Assembly: GCA_020809705.1 (NCBI GenBank)
Contig: CP085833.1
Span: 3,472,001 to 3,536,000, forward strand
Direction of reading: 5' to 3'
Source of the DNA: Calonectria ilicicola
Taxonomy: Eukaryota > Ascomycota > Sordariomycetes > Hypocreales > Nectriaceae
DNA: 64,000 bases
This document shows positions 60,105 through 64,000 of the stretch, piece by piece (the stretch's first letter is position 1; each line of letters opens with the position of its first letter). A program made the position numbers and the translations under genes. Below the pieces are notes generated by a model. That model did no database searches, was not told the origin of the DNA, and was given only the letters and a program-made list of their open reading frames with translations.

Positions 60105-61704
60105 CGGGCTCCAGATCCGACGTCAGCGGCATAGGACTTGTCGTTGGTCGCCTGAAACACAACGCGGCTAAATCCGCCCAACATTGGAACACACGTCCCT
60201 CGCTTCGCAAGGGGGCTTGTGTGAGGCAGCTGATGCTGAGCGGAGGCCTCGCAGCGCCAAAGACCATCCTTCTGTACCACTAGTCCCCGTCCGAGGGATA
60301 TACATGTCATCCCCTCGTACTACGCCCTGTAATACACCTCAACATTGTGTACATCTTACATAGCCCGATCTCTGGGATACATATCACGCTGGCCCTTTTG
60401 CCTAACCATCTTACCTCAGATTTACATCACCGTCACCCGGTGTCACCCCTTACCCCTTACATCAAACATCGTGTATACTAGAGCATACTCCCACAGATAG
60501 CCAAGGGCAAACCTTTGGTGGAAAACGAAAGAAGAGGAATTGGAAAGGGAAATGAGAACAAAACAAAATTCACTCCTAAAACCAAGCAAACTGCGGTGTA
60601 TAATTTCTGAGTCTGTGTGAAAACGACAACACTAAACCCAAAAGAAACCAAGCCATTACGTTCCATGGGGGGTATATTTATATGTATGCTTCAACGCCCG
60701 ATGCGTAGTTCTTCCTTGTTCCCACCCAACCCCTTCTCGGTGATGCCCATGCACCCAGTATGTCTCATAACCGTGTCACTGCTGCATAACTCACAGCACC
60801 GTCACTGAAAACGACTTCCTCGATAGCAAACAAACAGAGATTGCGTCGAAATGGGATGGCAATAATAAAAAAAAAGCAATGTTAGAATCCAGAGTTGTCA
60901 GCCTTGGACTGTGCTCCATGACAGTGTCGAGAGGAAAAGGAAGACATTCAAACTGCTCCTTCTGTGCTCCTGTTGCGATCTGTTTCTTTTTTTCTTCTCC
61001 ATTTCTCTTCTTTTTGGTGCCCCCCGTGAGCTGCGCTGTGCTTCATATTATAAAGTCCCCATTGGCGGAGGGGTTCTGCTTTAGCCTGGCAATCGGCAAT
61101 TCCGGCATCTCATCGTTCAACCCCGCCCTTTCACCTCTTCTTCAAAACAAACCGTGAGGCGGCAGAAAGAAAAAAGGTTTTTTTCAATTGGTGCGTGCGT
61201 GGGAAGATCATGCTGGATATTTGTGCAGGGCAGATAAGCTGTGAACATTGTAAGTTGGGCAATGGGTATATTCGACATTCGCGTGAGTGAACGAGAGAGA
61301 AGATAGAAGAATTAAAAAAGAGAAAAAAAAAAGACAAAAAAGAGGTCTCGAAGGGGCGTGCGCTGGTATGCAGGTAGAAAGGTAAGAAAGAAGAATAAAG
61401 GTAGGCAGGGGATCCAGTGTGAAATATCAAAAGAGGTTTCTCTCTCGCGCTCTCTTCTCTCCTCTCGCCTTCTTTCTGACATATCCTCATCTCTTCATGG
61501 GCGCGAGTAGGGGTGGGTATACCCTCGCTCGGCCTGACATGACTCCAACCAGCTGCTCTGAGACGTAAGACCTAACATGAGAATAGTTGACATTGAGCCT
61601 CCAAAAACCCTTTAAGCCCTCCCATCTAACGCCCCCGGGGTCTGAGGAACACAGCGAGCAGTAAATGACGTTCAATCCGGACCACCATCCAAATCAAGGA
61701 CCAC
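60105..61704. other. 1.6-kb convergent intergenic region
   Basis: This lies between the PPR gene and the PP2C gene 3' ends. Purine-rich on the + strand around 61300-61460. No gene is supported. Confidence 0.55.
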
Positions 61705-63940
61705 CTAATCCTTCTTAGTCTCCTGGGGGGCCGCATCTTTCTTTTCCTCCTCAGCCTTCGAGGCGTCGGGTTTCGATTCGGTAGTGGTTGCGGCGGGGGC
61801 AGACCCGGTCTTGCTGTCTGCATCGGCGGTTGTCGTCGTCTTGGAGACCTGGCTCTCAAGATCCTTGTCCTCGTCTGCGTTGTCGAACATTTCGGTATCA
61901 TCTGAATTGGTAAGAACCTCAGTGCCATCGCCGAGATAAATGATCCGGCCTCGGTACCCACCAACGCCGAAGCTCCGGCCCTTGTTTTCCGCATCCATCT
62001 CGTAGCCGCTATCGCTATCTTCAAAGTCGTGGTGGACTCCAGGACCACGGAATTCGGCTACATGGCGCAGTCAAGGTCAGTCGGATTTCCGGTTTGAGGG
62101 GGGGTGGGACAGAAGAAGCCATCTCAGCACAAATGACGAGCTCGTCGAGGCGATGCCGTTGGTTCATGTTCATCGGTGGGAGGGGCCGTACCGTATTCGG
62201 GGGGAGCGCAGGGACCATCTCCGTTGGCGACCCGGCGTGCGATCTCTTCGTACCACTCTTCCTTGGTCCTGCCGTTGAGGAATCCGATAATGACCATGGT
62301 CATGTTGTCGCAGCCGACGCCGCCTGTCTCCGAGTTGGACGCTAAGCAGTTGTCCATCATGTTCTCGCAAATCTTGTCGAGTTCCTGCTTGGCGGCAATG
62401 CCGCGTCGAACAAACTCGACGACGGCTTGCGAAGACTGGCAATCCCAGATACCTGCTCCAATAAGTACTGCACTCACTAACACACGGGTCATCCCTCCTT
62501 CGACTTACCGTCGCAGGCAAGGACCAGGAACTCATCCTCATCGGTGAGGTCGTGTTGCTCGACGTCGGGGTAAGCGGTGACAATCTGGTTCTCGGGCGAC
62601 AGCTCTGCGCTCTTCTTGAACTCGAAATCACCAATGGCGCGTGAAAGGGCTAGGTTTCCGTTAACTCGGCCAAAGTCGACAAAGCCACCGGCGGCTGTGA
62701 TTCGGTTCTTCTCATCTACAGCGGGGGGAAGCGCTCAGTCAGTACAGGCCAATGTAACGGGAAAATCGCCTCTTCAATGGGCGGGGGAGGGGATTGGGTG
62801 CAAGATTAGACAGACTCTCGAGTGTGGGCTTGTGATCCTGAGACAAAGGCTTGGCTCGGCCCTTGATTCCTACGACACCTCTTGAATCACCAGCATTGGC
62901 CTGGGTATGTTGGTTAGCATGGTTGGATTGGCACACGGCCGCCTGAATGGTGGGGCGGACGTGGGGGAGGGATAAGGCGGACTGACGACATAGAGCCTGT
63001 TCCCAGCGATCAGGCTGACACAGGCAGTGCAACCCGAAACTTCCTCCTCGTACTTGGGGTCTGTTTCGACAAAAGAAAAAATTGATAGTCAGCCCCAGAA
63101 GTTCACAAAACGTCGCAGCGCAAAAAAATGACCGGGAGTGAGGGGAGGAGGGTCAGGTGAGGGTTGACGGCTTTGCGCATACCGCTGAGAATGGCACGGT
63201 CAGTCGCAAGAAAGCCGTCCTTAAGGCCCTGAGCGTAGTTGCCAGCCTTGAAAGTGTCCTGCTTAAAGATAATGTTGTGAATATTTTCGCCGGCAAACAA
63301 TGCCACTTTATCGCCTCCGTGGCCATCGAAAACGCCAAAGAAGCTCAGCTTTTCAGAGTGTTCCTTCTTCTCGGTGTCGAGATCGAGCACAGCAGTGTGG
63401 GCGTCCTCCATACTAATGCGCCATCCCTGCATAGCAGATACACCGTAGATGAGTCGCTCATCCTCGCCCTTTTCCGAAGTCTAGAAGTAGCAGAAATTAT
63501 GAGTCAGCGAGAGAATTCTCAGAGTGTGTGGTCTTGAGGAAAGTTGGAGGCAGTTGATGGCGGGGGGGGGGGTGGGAGGCAAACAGCGAGCGTGAAATGG
63601 GAGCGGGGAAGTCGAGAAGAGGACACGGCATAGTTGGCACAATGGTGCGCGACAAGGGGTGCAGGCGACACGAGTGGAAGCAAAAAAACAATGTCTGCAT
63701 TGTCTAGAGACTGATTCGCGCAACTTGGACGAGTCGAAACGTCGCGGTGGCTCGGTGTAGAAGTGGATGTGGGCGTGGGGAGAGGGGCTCGACAACGGAT
63801 GATGCCCCTCGTAGGCGACAACAGCACGAGACGCAAGACAAAGTTGCCACAGACACACGAGCAGCACAGAGCAGAGCAGAGCGGGCAGCAGGCAAAAAAC
63901 GCACCTTTTCGACAACGGGCTCCGAGAGTGTTTGGCCCAT
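61705..63940 (-). CDS. PP2C-type protein phosphatase (Ptc2/Ptc3-like)
   Basis: PP2C phosphatases are metal-dependent Ser/Thr phosphatases; the Ptc2/Ptc3 group dampens stress-MAPK and checkpoint signalling. Seven minus-strand exons are inferred: 63940-63905, 63480-63183, 63060-62987, 62900-62816, 62715-62509, 62452-62192 and 62057-61705. All are GT-AG and in phase, giving 437 aa. The catalytic motifs are intact: [11 protein letters not shown] (about residues 31-41), [11 protein letters not shown] with metal-binding D64, [31 protein letters not shown] and [10 protein letters not shown]. The N-terminus MGQTLSEP fits a myristoylation signal (Gly2, Ser6). The C-terminal tail is Glu/Lys/Thr-rich after [15 protein letters not shown]. 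Exon 1 is only 36 nt and is followed by a 424-bp intron. Confidence 0.95.
63562..63572 (+). repeat. G11 run within PP2C intron 1
   Basis: Eleven consecutive G on the + strand lie inside the 424-bp first intron of the phosphatase gene. Confidence 0.8.
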
Positions 63941-64000
63941 GGTTGGAAGTCGGTAGTCGGTCGGTGGGCAGCGCAGCTACCGTGGTGTGGAGGAAGTTCG

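Overview
The window is nuclear DNA of a filamentous ascomycete. Evidence: short GT-AG introns (about 55-430 bp), CT-rich leaders, long GC-rich intergenic stretches, and orthologues of fungal proteins such as Vac7, Vps62, fused HisHF, a Mug65/Spo73-type dysferlin protein and a 'calcofluor white hypersensitive' small protein. The style fits Sordariomycetes, probably Hypocreales; species cannot be fixed from sequence alone. I support 18 protein genes and see no rRNA, tRNA, CRISPR or transposon.

Layout. 1-7.4 kb (+ strand): an ArfGAP with UBA domain and NPF motifs, then ornithine decarboxylase antizyme, which needs a +1 ribosomal frameshift at an in-frame UGA (6628-6630). 7.8-11.4 kb: HIS7 (minus) and a TFIIIC triple-barrel subunit (plus) diverge from a 650-bp promoter with a canonical TGAGTCA Gcn4/Cpc1 site. 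After a 4.3-kb gene-free stretch comes VPS62 (plus). 18.9-25.3 kb: two unrecognised large proteins on the minus strand, the first with an N-terminal Cys/His cluster. 27.5-29.4 kb: ribosomal protein genes uL16 (RPL10) and eL30 (RPL30) diverge from a 340-bp promoter; the second eL30 intron holds two perfect hairpins. 32.3-37.1 kb: an F-box-like protein and a long coiled-coil protein, the latter with a 51-bp alternating pyrimidine-purine tract upstream. 37.1-44.6 kb: 7.5 kb without a supportable gene, with simple repeats and inverted repeats. 44.6-47.2 kb: VAC7. 48.1-52.6 kb: DIM1 (minus) and PRP6 (plus), divergent. 53-64 kb: a small LEA-like membrane protein (minus), a dysferlin-domain protein (plus), a probable mitochondrial PPR protein (plus) and a Ptc2/3-type PP2C phosphatase in seven exons (minus).

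The genes are mostly housekeeping: translation (uL16, eL30, Dim1), splicing (Prp6), Pol III transcription (TFIIIC), histidine and polyamine metabolism (His7, antizyme) and endomembrane or vacuole function (ArfGAP, Vps62, Vac7, dysferlin protein). They do not form one cluster. The strongest non-standard signals are the antizyme recoding site, the structured eL30 intron, the 12-bp inverted repeat at 26274-26303 and the Cys/His-rich orphan protein.
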